Of a stretch of 64,000 bases of DNA, positions 1 through 10,747 are shown piece by piece. The DNA comes from Macrostomum hystrix (lineage: Eukaryota > Platyhelminthes > Macrostomidae). The notes under the pieces were generated by a model. The model saw only the letters and a program-made list of their open reading frames with translations. It searched no databases and was not told the origin of the DNA. Position 1 is the first letter of the stretch, and each line of letters begins with the position of its first letter. The position numbers and the translations under genes are program-made. Location of the stretch: positions 7,730,001 to 7,794,000 of the forward strand of contig CATNEN010000025.1 in NCBI GenBank assembly GCA_950097015.1. Reading direction: 5' to 3'.

Positions 1-849
1 ATTCCACCGCCATCCAGCGTGTTCGCAGCTGACGGCGGCCTACTGCCCGGCATACTAAAGCCTTCAACAGCTGCCGCAGCTCCGGTGCCAAGGAAGAAGC
101 CCGATAGAAAGCCGGCCGGACCGCCGCCCGGACCTCCACCTGATTTGTCCGACTGCGAGGAGGAGGCGCCGCAGCCGCCGCCGGCAGCTCATCTGCAGCC
201 GCAGAAGACTCTGAGATTTAGCGACGAGCCCGGACCTCCAGGCGAACGGCCAACGGCGGCGCCGATTGCTGTCGCTCCGCCTCAGCCTCCTTCGATTCAT
301 CCACTTGCACCTGCTGCGGCGGCGGCTGCTGCTGCTGCTGCAGCCGCGGCTGCGGCCGCGGCTTCAATCAGCCATCGGCCACATCCCCAGATGCCGCCGC
401 CGGCGCCGCTGCCTCTGCCGCCGCAGCCGGCCATAGCCCCGCATCCACCGTCTAGAGCCGCCTCAGCCGCCGACGGCGGTCACCAGCGACGCGGTCAGAC
501 TAGCATCTCAGCCGCGCCTCAATTGAAGAATCTGATCGGCGATGCCACTAAATTAGTGCCGACCGCGCTCAGAATAAAACGAAACGCCCAACAGCAGCAA
601 CAGCAGCAGCAACAGTTGCAAAAGCAGCAGCAGCCACAAGCTGTCGGCAATCAGCAGCGACTAATTGGCGTCGGTTCGTCCGCCGGCGTTGTCGGCGCAT
701 CGTCAGCTGCCCTGACCAGCTCCGGCCTGTTGCCGGACCGCGGCGCCGACGCCTCCTCCGCCAGCCATCACCGGCTGCAGCAGATGAGCAGCAGCGCCAA
801 GGATGACGCCTACGAGAAGTTCATGCAGGAGTTGCAGGGCCTGCTCTGA
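1..849 (+). CDS. WBP11: WW domain-binding protein 11 (WBP11), C-terminal part
   Basis: The frame is open from the first base, so this is the last exon or exons of a gene that starts upstream; 282 codons precede the TGA at 847-849. WBP11 is a nuclear pre-mRNA splicing factor that binds the WW domain of PQBP1 through proline-rich stretches and can inhibit PP1. Seen here: a Pro-rich stretch (PPPGPPPDLSDCEEE), then TLRFSDEP, a poly-Ala run at about 304-365, the conserved block QLKNLIGDATKLVPTALRIK, a poly-Gln run at about 590-650, and a C-terminus DDAYEKFMQELQGLL. The last two conserved blocks match what I recall of the WBP11 C-terminus in order and position. The Ala and Gln runs are lineage-specific low complexity. 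The 5' part lies outside the window. Confidence 0.85.
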   Translation: MPPPSSVFAADGGLLPGILKPSTAAAAPVPRKKPDRKPAGPPPGPPPDLSDCEEEAPQPPPAAHLQPQKTLRFSDEPGPPGERPTAAPIAVAPPQPPSIHPLAPAAAAAAAAAAAAAAAAASISHRPHPQMPPPAPLPLPPQPAIAPHPPSRAASAADGGHQRRGQTSISAAPQLKNLIGDATKLVPTALRIKRNAQQQQQQQQQLQKQQQPQAVGNQQRLIGVGSSAGVVGASSAALTSSGLLPDRGADASSASHHRLQQMSSSAKDDAYEKFMQELQGLL

Positions 850-1127
850 ATTTTTATTTTACTTTTTTAAAACCGGCTGATATGCAACAGCAGCAGCTTC
901 TTGTCTGCTTGTCCATCACTATTTGCTAAATTATGTTCAATTCTTGTCTGTCCTGTTTCAATTTGTGTAAATATTGTTATTAATAAAAAATTAATGTTAG
1001 CTAAGCTTTTCCAACACTTTCAGTGTCCGCTCGGGTTTTGCAATTTAAGAAAGAAAAAACGAATTCTGCTCTTTTTTTTCATTTCATTCGAACTTTTAAC
1101 ATCTAAACATCTAATCCCAGATTCTCA
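850..1127 (+). other. WBP11 3' UTR and short spacer
   Basis: AT-rich, with no supported coding sequence. Degenerate copies of the 28-bp satellite begin near 1128. Confidence 0.5.
982..987 (+). terminator. Poly(A) signal of WBP11
   Basis: AATAAA lies 133 bases after the WBP11 stop in AT-rich 3' UTR. It is the first canonical hexamer downstream of the stop. Confidence 0.6.
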
Positions 1128-3189
1128 TGTTTTTGTTCCTAAGAGATCTAACCCCAGATCCCCATGCAGAGATTACTAATTCCAGATCCCCATGCAGAGA
1201 TGACTTATTCTAGATCCTCATGCAGAGATGACTAACTCTAGATCTCCATGCAGAGATTACCAACTCTAGATCCCCATGCAGAGATTACTAATTCCAGATC
1301 CCCATGCAGAGATGACTAATTCTAGATCCCCATGCAGAGATTACTAATTCCAGATCCCCATGCAGAGATGACTAATTCCAGATCCCCATGCAGAGATTAC
1401 TAATTCTAGATCCTTATGCAGAGATTACTAATTCCAGATCCTCATGCAGAGATGACTAATTCCAGATCCCCATGCAGAGATTACTAATTCCAGATCCCCA
1501 TGCAGAGATGACTAATTCCAGATCCCCATGCAGAGATGACTAATTCTAGATCCCCATGTAGAGATTACTAATTCCAGATCCCCATTCAGAGATTACTAAT
1601 TCCAGATCCCCATGCAGATATGACTAATTCTAGATCCCCATGTAGAGATTACTAATTCCAGATCCCCATTCAGAGATTACTAATTCCAGATCCCCATGCA
1701 GAGATTACTAATTCTAGATCCTCATGCAGAGATTACTAATTCTAGATCCTCATGCAGAGATGACTAATTCCAGATCCCCATGCAGAGATGACTAATTCTA
1801 GATCCTCATGCAGAGATGACTAATTCCAGATCCCCATGCAGAGATGACTAATTCTAGATCCCCATGCAGAGATGACTAATTCTAGATCCTCATGCAGAGA
1901 TGACTTATTCTAGATCCTCATGCAGAGATGACTAACTCTAGATCTCCATGCAGAGATTACCAACTCTAGATCCCCATGCAGAGATTACTAATTCCAGATC
2001 CCCATGCAGAGATGACTAATTCTAGATCCCCATGCAGAGATGACTAATTCTAGATCCCCATGCAGAGATGACTAATTCTAGATCCCCGTGTAGAGATTAC
2101 TAATTCCAGATCCCTATGCAGAGATGACTAATTCTAGATCCTCATGCAGAGATGACTAATTCCAGATCCCCATGCAGAGATGACTAATTCTAGATCCCCA
2201 TGCAGAGATGACTAATTCTAGATCCTCATGCAGAGATGACTTATTCTAGATCCTCATGCAGAGATGACTAACTCTAGATCTCCATGCAGAGATTACCAAC
2301 TCTAGATCCCCATGCAGAGATTACTAATTCCAGATCCCCATGCAGAGATGACTAATTCTAGATCCCCATGCAGAGATGACTAATTCTAGATCCCCATGCA
2401 GAGATGACTAATTCTAGATCCTCATGCAGAGATTACTAATTCCAGATCCCCATGCAGAGATTACTAATTCTAGATCTCCATGCAGAGATTACCAACTCTA
2501 GATCCCCATGCAGAGATTACTAATTCCAGATCCCCATGCAGAGATTACTAATTCCAGATCCCCATGCAGAGATTACTAATTCTAGATCCCCATGCAGAGA
2601 TGACTAATTCTAGATCCCCGTGTAGAGATTACTAATTCCAGATCCCTATGCAGAGATTACTAATTCCAGATCCCCATGCAGAGATGACTAATTCTAGATC
2701 CCCATGCAGAGATTACTAATTCCAGATCCCCATGCAGAGATGACTAATTCCAGATCCCCATGCAGAGATTACTAATTCTAGATCCTTATGCAGAGATTAC
2801 TAATTCCAGATCCTCATGCAGAGATGACTAATTCCAGATCCCCATGCAGAGATTACTAATTCCAGATCCCCATGCAGATATGACTAATTCTAGATCCCCA
2901 TGTAGAGATTACTAATTCCAGATCCCCATTCAGAGATTACTAATTCCAGATCCCCATGCAGAGATTACTAATTCTAGATCCTCATGCAGAGATGACTAAT
3001 TCTAGATCCTCATGCAGAGATGACTAATTCCAGATCCCCATGCAGAGATTACTAATTCCAGATCCCCATGCAGAGATGACTAATTCTAGATCCCCATGCA
3101 GAGATTACTAATTCCAGATCCCCATGCAGAGATTACTAATTCCAGATCCCCATGCAGAGATTACTAATTCTAGATCCTTATGCAGAGAT
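1128..3189. repeat. 28-bp satellite, left arm
   Basis: About 73 head-to-tail copies of a 28-bp unit containing AGATCCCCATGCAGAGATTA followed by CTAATTCC. Variable positions are GATT/GATG, TCC/TCT before AGATC, and CCCC/CCTC. A multi-unit block with GACTTATTC, GACTAACTC and TACCAACTC variants recurs near 1200, 1908 and 2239, so multi-unit segments have been copied. The period is not a multiple of three. The array resumes at 14454 after the LTR element. Confidence 0.95.
3186..3189. repeat. Target site duplication, left copy (AGAT)
   Basis: AGAT directly precedes the TG that opens the left LTR and is repeated directly after the CA that closes the right LTR. Removing the element plus one copy restores a normal 28-bp satellite unit. 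The next base, T, is ambiguous between the duplication and the LTR. Confidence 0.85.
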
Positions 3190-5579
3190 TGAAATAATGC
3201 GGGTCTTTTGCTAGCCGATGACCGCCCTCATGAAAGATAGGAGTGTGGAAAACGACGATAGAGTCGGAGGTCGATCGCTGCTGCCGCGAGTTGTCGCAGA
3301 GAGGGATGACGAAGGGAGGGATGAAGGGAGAGATGAAGGGAGAGATGAGGCGGTACAAAGGATGCAAGTGAGTGGTCCTATTGGCCTCAGGCTGGCCAGT
3401 CCCACCCAACCCATAGGCCACAGGCATGACTGCCGTGCCCACCCCAAGCAGTGCTCGAAACCGGCTAAAAGTCTAAATAGATGTCGGACTACCCGCAAGC
3501 GAATAGGACAGGGCTAGATAGCCTACTGTCATCAGTAGCATGTTCGTAACTGACTCCTAACTTTGGTAGCAGTGGTCGACTCGGCCTAGGCTCTTGTCTT
3601 AGAAATGCGGAAAGGCTATCGGCAAAGCGGATAATGATCGAAGGTAGCGCCACCACCCAATGCGCCTACGTTGCCACCGCAGACATTGGGAACTTGGGTC
3701 CCCGGAGCTCGCGGCTCCCAGTTTGTCACACAGATCTTAGACAAGCCGAAAAATAGAGCATTCTGTAACTTCCGTTTTAGACTAGGGTGAGAACCCCAGA
3801 ATGGATCGAGTCACGCCTCACAAGGGGATTCCTGAAACTGCGCTACAGTGGTCTAGAAAGGTGGTACTCCGAACCCGAATGAGAAATCCATAGCCAGAAT
3901 CCTACTCATGAGACATTAGACACATTCCTTACATTAGATTGCAGCCTACACATTAAATAACTAGCAAATCGATTCTGTGTGAGTTGAGGAGAACAGAGGC
4001 AGGAGAGATTAAGCTGAACACTGGCTGAGTGATTATGCAAGCAGGAAATTATTAGATCACACCCCTCGCTCCCATGGCGGCGGCAGCGAGAGGCGGGGAA
4101 CAGAAGGGAAACATTAATTGACAAGGGAGGTTGACACGCACTCCTTGATCTGCCAGAAAGAGAGGAAAAACCCGCCAAGGAATTCCCCCACCCCTAGCAG
4201 AGAAACACATGCTACGCTCCGCATATTACTCGCAAATCCCTAGCTCCTTATTACTCTCATGCGCGCTCACAGTTATCCTCCTGCCGCAGCTTTCAGCTAG
4301 GCATCACCAGAGCCCATCCCCCTAATAAGTTAGCCACTCATGATCGAGGGCTGTCTAACGATAAAATAAGAGAAAGTGAAATGCATAGTAAAAAGGATTT
4401 AAGTTGTTATTAAAATGCCCAATAAATTAGATAAGTTGTGAATTAATAGTTTTATTAGGCTAAATCAAATCCCTGCCCTTGCCCTTTTACCCACTAGCTA
4501 AATAGTGAATCCCTTAGGGATAGCAATAACAGTCCGCTGCGCGGGTTACTTATCTGAACACGCTGGTTGACAGGCTGCAGGCCGTCGATCTCGCGGGGGA
4601 GTACAAATGAACAGGAGAAAAGGTGAGGAATTGCTAAGTACAGTTGGCAAGGGGCCAGACTGCAGGGAGCTCAAGGCTCAATTTGGAGCGCACCTAAGGA
4701 GGTGGCTTGCGCTTAAGGGCACTAGCAGGTAGTTGCCTGCTGCTATGATCTGGAGCCTTAGGCTCAGGGACTAGGTGCTAGCCTAGAAGGGGGAGAGTCC
4801 ACGGACCGAGTTCCGGGACCGGACAAGGGAAAAAGGTTGTAAGGGCGGACGGTCCAAAGGGAGGTCCGGGGGAAGGTTAAAGGTGTCCTGGGAAGGTAGG
4901 TAGGTCGCCGGGAAAGGCTCCCGGAAAACAGGAAAAAGGTTGTCCTAGGGACAGCGCAGCGCGCTTTCTTAAATAGTCCTGCAGCTCCGCCAACCTCGCA
5001 TTCATCAAAATAACCCACATGCTCGCCGGCCTGTCAGCGAGGAATCGGGTCGGCATTATGCCACCCCAATTGCCCACTGAAGCGGCGGCGAGAATCGCCA
5101 GATGCCCCACTAGGAGCGTCTGCCGGCAGTCGGCCAATGATTGTGATCCCGCCGGGATATGGGAAGCGCAGGCGCCGACCTGCCTATAGTGTCGTTACAT
5201 GTATCTAAAGGGGGAAAGGTCATAATCGAGCCCCGGCTCGGGTTACAGTAAAGAAGAGGGACATGAAGAATTAAAGCTCACTCTAAACGCATGAGTGATC
5301 CCGACAATCTGATCGCGGCTTGGAGGGGAATTATGACCTAAACTAGTCCATACAGTATTGCTATTTCCGCGATCAGTCACTCCTACAGGGGACTAGACAG
5401 ATCCGAGACAAAGGGAATCGGCGGCTACTTAATTCACCTCCGCCCAATGTCTGGCCCTAAGATTAATGATGGTGTTCTGCGGCCAGCTGCTATGTGGGTC
5501 GCGATTATTGACTTGCTAAAAATTGGAAAAATTAGGCTGGCTCACAACCCCACTCGATTCCGAAGTACACTCCACATCA
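3190..5579 (-). repeat. 3' LTR (left copy)
   Basis: This 2390-bp LTR begins TGAAATAATGC and ends CCACATCA as read on the plus strand. I found only four length differences from the right copy, at about 3429, 3684, 4597 and 4969. Three are length changes in homopolymer runs and the fourth is a small rearrangement within a C-rich run. A TTTATT at 4451-4456 would be an AATAAA on the element strand. No convincing ORF is present. Confidence 0.95.
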
Positions 5580-5620
5580 CACCGCCTTCGCTCACTTTCA
5601 CGTAAGGCACTTACGTGCTT
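5580..5620 (-). promoter_or_regulatory. Candidate polypurine tract and adjacent hairpin
   Basis: On the element strand the bases just upstream of the 3' LTR read GTGAAAGTGAGCGAAGGCGG, which is purine-rich but not a clean polypurine tract. An 8-bp inverted repeat, CACGTAAG then GCA then CTTACGTG, lies at 5599-5617. A polypurine tract is expected at this position; the assignment rests mainly on position. Confidence 0.45.
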
Positions 5621-6371
5621 ACTGTCAGTAGTGGGGTGTGCCGCGAATCGAGGGGGCAAAAACTTACATTACCCTACTGTATACCGTAAAGAACCTTAAG
5701 AAGAAATCCGCTAGAGAAGAAATCCTAGGTCATCGTACGTAACAATACTGCTATAAATAGATTGTGTGCGAGAGTGTAAAGGTCGGCGCCCCTAGCGACT
5801 AAGGGATAGAGTCCTGAGGGGAGGTGGGTGCGCATTCCGGCTGAGTTAAGGTTGTTCTCGTTGCCAGGGGTGCCGTGTCCCGGCTCGCCTTCTCCTCCAG
5901 GTGGCTGCAGCTGTCCCCGTCTTTCCCTGCCCGGCTTGGTCTCGGTTGCGCAATCCCGGGAGGCTCCGGCCGTTTTCTCCTTAAGTCCGAGGGTCCGGCC
6001 GTGCTCTTCCCCAGGTGGCTCCGGGTTGGTTGGTCCGTTCGCGCCTTCCCGATTCCGTTGCCGGGCCGTGGTAGCCTCTGATTCGCCGCGCGCCCAGGTG
6101 TTTTCAGCTGGCCGGGCCCGAAAATTCTCGTCGGGCCGGTTGCCTAGCCGTTGCGCGCGGCCCAATCGGCGCTGCAGCTGGTCGCAGCTGGGGAAACCGC
6201 TGCTCAGGCCGCTTGTGATGCTGTTGCCGGCCGAGGTGTCTCCTCACCGAAAAGGTCAGGGCCCCAACAACTAAACTGTTACCATGAGCCCCCTAAACTG
6301 GTTCTGTCCGGAATTCCCACTTTGCTCCCATTGGCTGGCGGTTAGACCGCCACGTCTCCCTAAATTAGCCC
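5621..6371. other. GC-rich internal segment of the LTR element
   Basis: Overlapping open frames exist on both strands (for example 5725-6165 minus and 5828-6274 plus). They are low-complexity, rich in Pro, Gly and Arg, and match nothing I recognise, so I do not call them genes. The segment ends at a TATA box and could be the upstream region of the plus-strand spliced gene. Confidence 0.4.
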
Positions 6372-6379
6372 TATAAAAG
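6372..6379 (+). promoter_or_regulatory. TATA box for the plus-strand spliced gene
   Basis: TATAAAAG lies about 190 bases upstream of the ATG at 6570, with a GC-rich segment before it. A start of transcription near 6400 would give a leader of roughly 165 bases. Confidence 0.55.
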
Positions 6380-6569
6380 CAAACACTTGGCGCCCCATTA
6401 ACCTCAAGCCTCTTTATCTCTCCAAACAATCACCTATCCTACAGCAAGTTTTTCTAAATTCTCCTCGGCTAACTGCTAAGCTGCAAAAGTAACCTTCGAG
6501 AGTTGCCTGCAATCGCCACCTAGTCTGCGTCGCCCCGATCGCTTAATTACGTGCTCTGATTCTTGCACT

Positions 6570-7209
6570 ATGGCCCAGCCGCAGTCTGGAGAAGAAAGGT
6601 GAGTTATTTGACTTCTACTCGGCCCCCCAAGGCCGGTTATTAAGGATTATTGCGAGGGTTATTGCATAAGAATTAGAATAAACAGAGTCCCCCCCTACCC
6701 ACGGCACGCCATCTATCCCGAGAATCTGAAATTGACCCCGACCCCAAAACTGCGAAAAGGAACCCTTCCTGAGTTAATGATTGATTAAATTGAAAGTTAC
6801 TTAGTCTGCGATTGCCACCACTATTCTTCCATTCCTAATCGGACTACACCACTCTTCGCTTTCAGCAGCTACCCGCTCGGTGCTTTCGAGCCGGAGCCTC
6901 GGCGCCGGGCCAGCTCAGGCGGTCCCATCTCTGTCTCGTTTGTGATGAGTAAGTTGGCATTGACAAAACTACACTTCCCCCCCTCCACTCTGGATGTCAC
7001 CATTTGAAACTTCTGCCTGCAGAACGCCACTGCGCCTTACTAAACTACTCCTCCACCTTGTTTTCGCAGACATAGACGTGCCCGAAGGCCGGGAGGCCGA
7101 CCTGGCGGCCATCGTTTCTAGCCTCATTAGAGGCCCGCTGGGCGTGGCCCTGGCTGTCGGAGTGGCCTTCACTGCTCTTGCGCTGCTGACCCTGATCTAC
7201 TTGATGTGA
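6570..7209 (+). CDS. Antisense three-exon gene for a small tail-anchored membrane protein
   Basis: This gene runs opposite to gag. Exons: 6570-6598, 6866-6948 and 7070-7209; total 252 nt, an 83-residue protein. Seen: ATG with A at -3 and G at +4; donors AG|GTGAGT and GA|GTAAGT; acceptors CTTTCAG and TTTTCGCAG; and a branch-point-like CTTACTAAAC before exon 3. Both junctions keep one open frame. Residues 1-37 are Ser/Pro/Arg-rich, 38-58 are acidic then amphipathic, and 60-82 form one strong hydrophobic segment ending in LIYLM at the stop. That is a tail-anchored topology. I recognise no family. Introns on this strand would not be spliced from the element's own genomic RNA, which explains how they could survive retrotransposition. 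Function is unknown; it could be a captured host gene or an element accessory gene. Confidence 0.6.
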
Positions 7210-8520
7210 CACTGTCCTACTATGCCTACTGACTCGCCGTGCCAGGCTTACTGACTGACCTAACTGCATGCATTTCTGCCATCTCTTATAATGCCACATA
7301 ATACATTACAACATAAACGCCACCATTTGAAACGTAAAACGAAAATTTGCTATCTGTGTCCGACTTCCTTCCTAGATGAAACATTACTGCTCAAATTTTA
7401 CGACTGCCTAGTAACAAAAAACTAACTGATAGACTGTCAATGAGTTTTTAAAACGTCTGGAACCTTAATTCCTACGATTTATTACTATTCTACCCTTCCA
7501 GGTACCTAGATTCGGGCTCCCAGCTGCTAGCTTCTGGCTCCCAAATAATGTTTCTTTTTGTCTTTTCTGACCCTAACAAAAGAAAAATTATCATTTTGAA
7601 ATCTGTCGCTCATTGAAACAGCCAGATTGTCTCCCCTAGAACTTGAATACCTGACCCTACCGGCTTCTTGATTTACAACCGCCCACTCTTTAAACAAACA
7701 TTAAGAAAAACTCCCGAAACATACCACCCCGCTCACTTTAGCGGGTTGGTATACCCCCTAAATAGAAGCCGGCATAGCTAAACTCCCGAAACCAAGCATA
7801 GAGAACATGTAAGATAAGCAAGTTTGCGAAAAGTAGGTGCGAACCCTAGTTTGCAGCAGTTATTACGAAAATATTTCATGCGAAAATTCGTACTAGGGGA
7901 GTTTCACCCCACTAAGTATGTTTTTGGATTTTGATTAGTTTATATGAGTTTTTAAGAGGGTTTGGCGCCGAGATGGCCCTTTTTGATTTGAAACCGCCTT
8001 CCCTCCCTTAAAGAAACATAGAATTTCCCATGGCATACCACCCCGCTCACTTTAGCGGGTTGGTGTCCCTCCTAATTTAGAAGTTGTCCTAAATTGAACT
8101 CCCACAGACCCACCAATATGAACAAGATAAGGCAGAGGTGCCATGCATGATGTGGTGCGATTAAAGTAAAATGCTCTTTAAGAAAAGAAGGTGCATACCC
8201 TAGTTTGCTACAATTAGATAAGCATCTTATGTAAAAAGTATCAGGGGAATTTCACCCCACTATGTGTATTTTTGTGGTTTTGGCTAAAATTATAAGAATT
8301 TTTTTTGTGTGAGATTTTTGGCCAAGGCGGCTTTAGATGAAAAGGGAAAACATGCACAATAGGGGAAAAGGAGCGAAAAGTGCAGAGTGCGCATTATTAT
8401 TAAAGGGGGAGGAAAAAGGAAGGGGACAAAGGGGGAACAGGGGACAGGGGCCTAACAGATGGTGGTCCTGTTCCTACTATTCTACGGTCACTACCTCGGT
8501 TGACCCTACCTTGCGCTTTC
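7210..8520. repeat. Two diverged ~300-bp direct repeats with matching hairpins
   Basis: Segments at about 7690-7990 and 8000-8330 share the same ordered landmarks: a hairpin with ACCACCCCGCT, loop CACTTT, then AGCGGGTTGGT (7721-7752 and 8037-8064), ACCCTAGTTTGC, and GGGGA.TTTCACCCCACTA. They are clearly homologous but diverged. ATTAAA at 8160-8165 is a possible poly(A) signal for the plus-strand gene. I see no coding sequence between 7210 and 8520. Confidence 0.7.
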
Positions 8521-9141
8521 CTATTCTTCGGCCGCCTCCTGATGGGCGTACTTTCCACCGGTCCCCTCGCTAGCTTCTTCGCCTTCCATCTCTCTCACCA
8601 TGCGGCCGAGCGTGCTGTCCCCGGGCGGTGGCTCTTCGACGATGCGATGTCCGTGGAGCCACTCACGCCAATCCGGGTCTGCCGCTGACCGCAGGGTGAT
8701 CTCTGGCATCCCGATCCGGCGCATGACCAGCTGGTGCTCCAACTCTTCCTGTCCTGGGATCCTCTTGGCTTGCAGCCAGGACGCGAGCTCATCGGGTATG
8801 GTAATGCTCCAATCCGCTGGCGGGCTGTACTCCATCCACCGCAGGTTCCAAGGGAGGTTTGCCTCGTCTTCTCCCCTAGGCGGCAGAGGGTCCCGCTCTT
8901 CGCACCACGCCTGGGCCAGCCACCTAGATTCTGCCAGCTGGCAGGCAAGGGCGAGGTCAACGCCTGCTTGGGCCGCTCGTCCTATCATGGGTAACAGCCA
9001 CAGGCGGACCATCAGCCAGGTCCTCTTCCCTGCCAGTTCGCGGCGATAATCCGTGGCGGCCACTTCTAGCCACCACGCCAGGACGGTGCCAAAGCTTGCC
9101 ATGTCTGAGACTAGTCCCTTCGTTCTTAAACTAGAATACAA
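8521..9141 (-). CDS. Element ORF2, unknown protein
   Basis: An open frame of 206 codons downstream of the protease, separated from it by 113 bases and in a different frame. I do not recognise it. It starts with an aromatic and basic stretch (VLAWWLEVAATDYRREL), then a moderately hydrophobic helix-like part around residues 40-75, a Pro/Glu-rich middle, and an acidic C-terminus (MVREMEGEEASEG). It has no YxDD, no DDE spacing, no Cys/His cluster and no clear signal peptide. A second ATG at 9099 lies just after CTCAG, an acceptor-like site, so translation from a spliced subgenomic RNA is possible but unproven. Length and composition argue it is a real protein rather than chance. Confidence 0.5.
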   Translation of the reverse strand: MYSSLRTKGLVSDMASFGTVLAWWLEVAATDYRRELAGKRTWLMVRLWLLPMIGRAAQAGVDLALACQLAESRWLAQAWCEERDPLPPRGEDEANLPWNLRWMEYSPPADWSITIPDELASWLQAKRIPGQEELEHQLVMRRIGMPEITLRSAADPDWREWLHGHRIVEEPPPGDSTLGRMVREMEGEEASEGTGGKYAHQEAAEE

Positions 9142-9254
9142 CTTTCCTGCTTGGCTTTCCCAGCCCTTACTTAAATAAGTCGACGACCAGAGGAGGGGGT
9201 GGGGTGGGCGAGGAAAGAAAATGGTGATTGACCCTAGGTCACGGTGACCCTCAT

Positions 9255-10747
9255 TTAAAATTTAGCCTTCCGCCTGAGTGAAAAGGGGAGAAATTGACGA
9301 TATATGATTAAGTGGCGCGAGTCAAAGTCAACGATGGCATGATGATGAGCCAACCAGGAGGCACCGAGCAGGGGAGAGCAGTCGCCCTCAACCACTAAGA
9401 ACACGGTGTCCAGCGCTTCGGTGCCAACCTGTAATTTGACCCTGACCTGCGCCTGTGCAACAATGGGTGTTCCATTATAAGCAAAAAGAGAAAATTGCGG
9501 GGGTTCGAATGGGTAGTGTTGAAAGATTGATGACAACGAGTCCGGGAGCACATTTACCATAGACCCTGTGTCGATGAGGAGGTCTAGGGGTTGTCCCTTC
9601 CACTTCCAAGGCGACCCACACCTCACTAAGCTGCTCAGAGCGATTTGGGCGGGTTCGCACTCGGGTGGGGACTCGGCCGAGTGCATTCACTCGGACTTCT
9701 CGGAGGTCGGAGGCGGCGGCTGCCGCCGCTCCGACTGTCGAGCTGCGGGCTGGGTCTCGGGGCCGTGGGACTGCCTCCAATTGGCGGCCCCGTTCCCATT
9801 TCCCTTCGCCACCTCACGATTCGCTCCGCCAGCAGCCCCGTGTTCTACACGCTTTCGGGTGCCACTGATGCCCATTTGGGTTGTGGGCAGAGAGGGGGAA
9901 TGGAGTTGGGCTTGGCTTCCCGCAGCTGCTGAGAAATCTCGGCTAGCTGCTGGGTCACCTTGGTTAATTCTGCCAGCAGCCCGTGCTGCGGCTCTGGCTG
10001 GTCCGGTTTCGTCATCTGAACCTGTCCTGATTTGGCGCACTCGCCGGCGAGGGTCCCGCTCCACCGCCATTTCATGCGCCTGCGTGGCAGCACGCAGCTC
10101 GGCGGCGGCGGCCTCAGCCGTGGCAAATTCCATCCGCATGATGGGTGCCAACACCTCGGGTGGGGCCACTATCCCCTCCATAAAAGAGGCCAGCAAAGCG
10201 CGCTCGAAGTGCACACCGTGGCCATTGGGGGTGGCCTGCAGGGCCGCTGTTCTGAGTCTATCGGCGAAGGCGGGGTACGTCTCGTCCCGTCCTGCTTCAA
10301 ATTACGCCCGCTCAGCAGCCGGGCGTAGGGGGTGCAGGCGCCACTCAGGGCCTCGGTCAGATCCTGCACGAATCTAAGGTAGGTCACCCGGCGGGGCAAC
10401 CCTAGCGCTTCGGTGAGGGGCTCGCCACTCAGGTGAGCGAGGAGGGTGAGGATTTTCTCCTCCTCGGATTCGACACCCTCCGCCTCCAGCTTCAGGTTAA
10501 ATCGGCGAAGCCAGAGGGGGAAGGAATCCTTTTCGGGATCGAGGGGTTCAATAGAAACTTTGACCCGGTGGTTCCGGGGTCGTCGCACCTCTAGCCGCTC
10601 TAAAAGCAGCGCCAGGCGCTCCACGGGGTCGGCTTGCTGTGCTGCAGCAGCCGCTGGGGGTTCGGCGCGCGCCGCAGCTGCGGCGCGGCCTCTGGGTGGG
10701 CGGTTGACTCCAACCACTTCCACCACCTCACCCTCCTGGTCGGACAT
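9255..10747 (-). CDS. gag-pr: Retrotransposon Gag-protease reading frame, interrupted by one-base breaks
   Basis: The N-terminal part (10747 to about 10300) has the look of a Ty3/gypsy-type capsid: an acidic or low-complexity start, then SFPLWLRRFNLKLEAEG, LLAHLSGEPLTEALGLP and TYLRFVQDLTEAL. A coiled-coil-like stretch (LAELTKVTQQLAEISQQLRE) and a Cys/His patch near 9850-9885 resemble a nucleocapsid region. The C-terminal part is a retropepsin: LLIDTGSMVNVLP carries the catalytic DTG, and LLGASWL is the later conserved strand. The coding frame changes near 10298-10303, 10031-10055, 9880-9897 and 9594-9597, each by one base, mostly in short homopolymers. I read this as one Gag-PR polyprotein broken by indels, either real decay or consensus errors. 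The protease ends at a stop, and no RT follows. Confidence 0.75.

Noticed and set aside
4764-5137. ORFs within the LTR
   Set aside because: They differ between the two LTR copies because of a one-base length change, and have no recognisable content.
5725-6274. Opposed ORFs at 5725-6165 (-) and 5828-6274 (+) in the LTR element
   Set aside because: GC-rich low-complexity frames on both strands with no motif. Neither has better support than the other.
9684-9692. Stop-codon readthrough (TGA then ATG) between gag and protease
   Set aside because: The frame upstream of this TGA is not the coding frame there. The protease start is read from another frame that meets the protease frame near 9594-9597, so the TGA is incidental.
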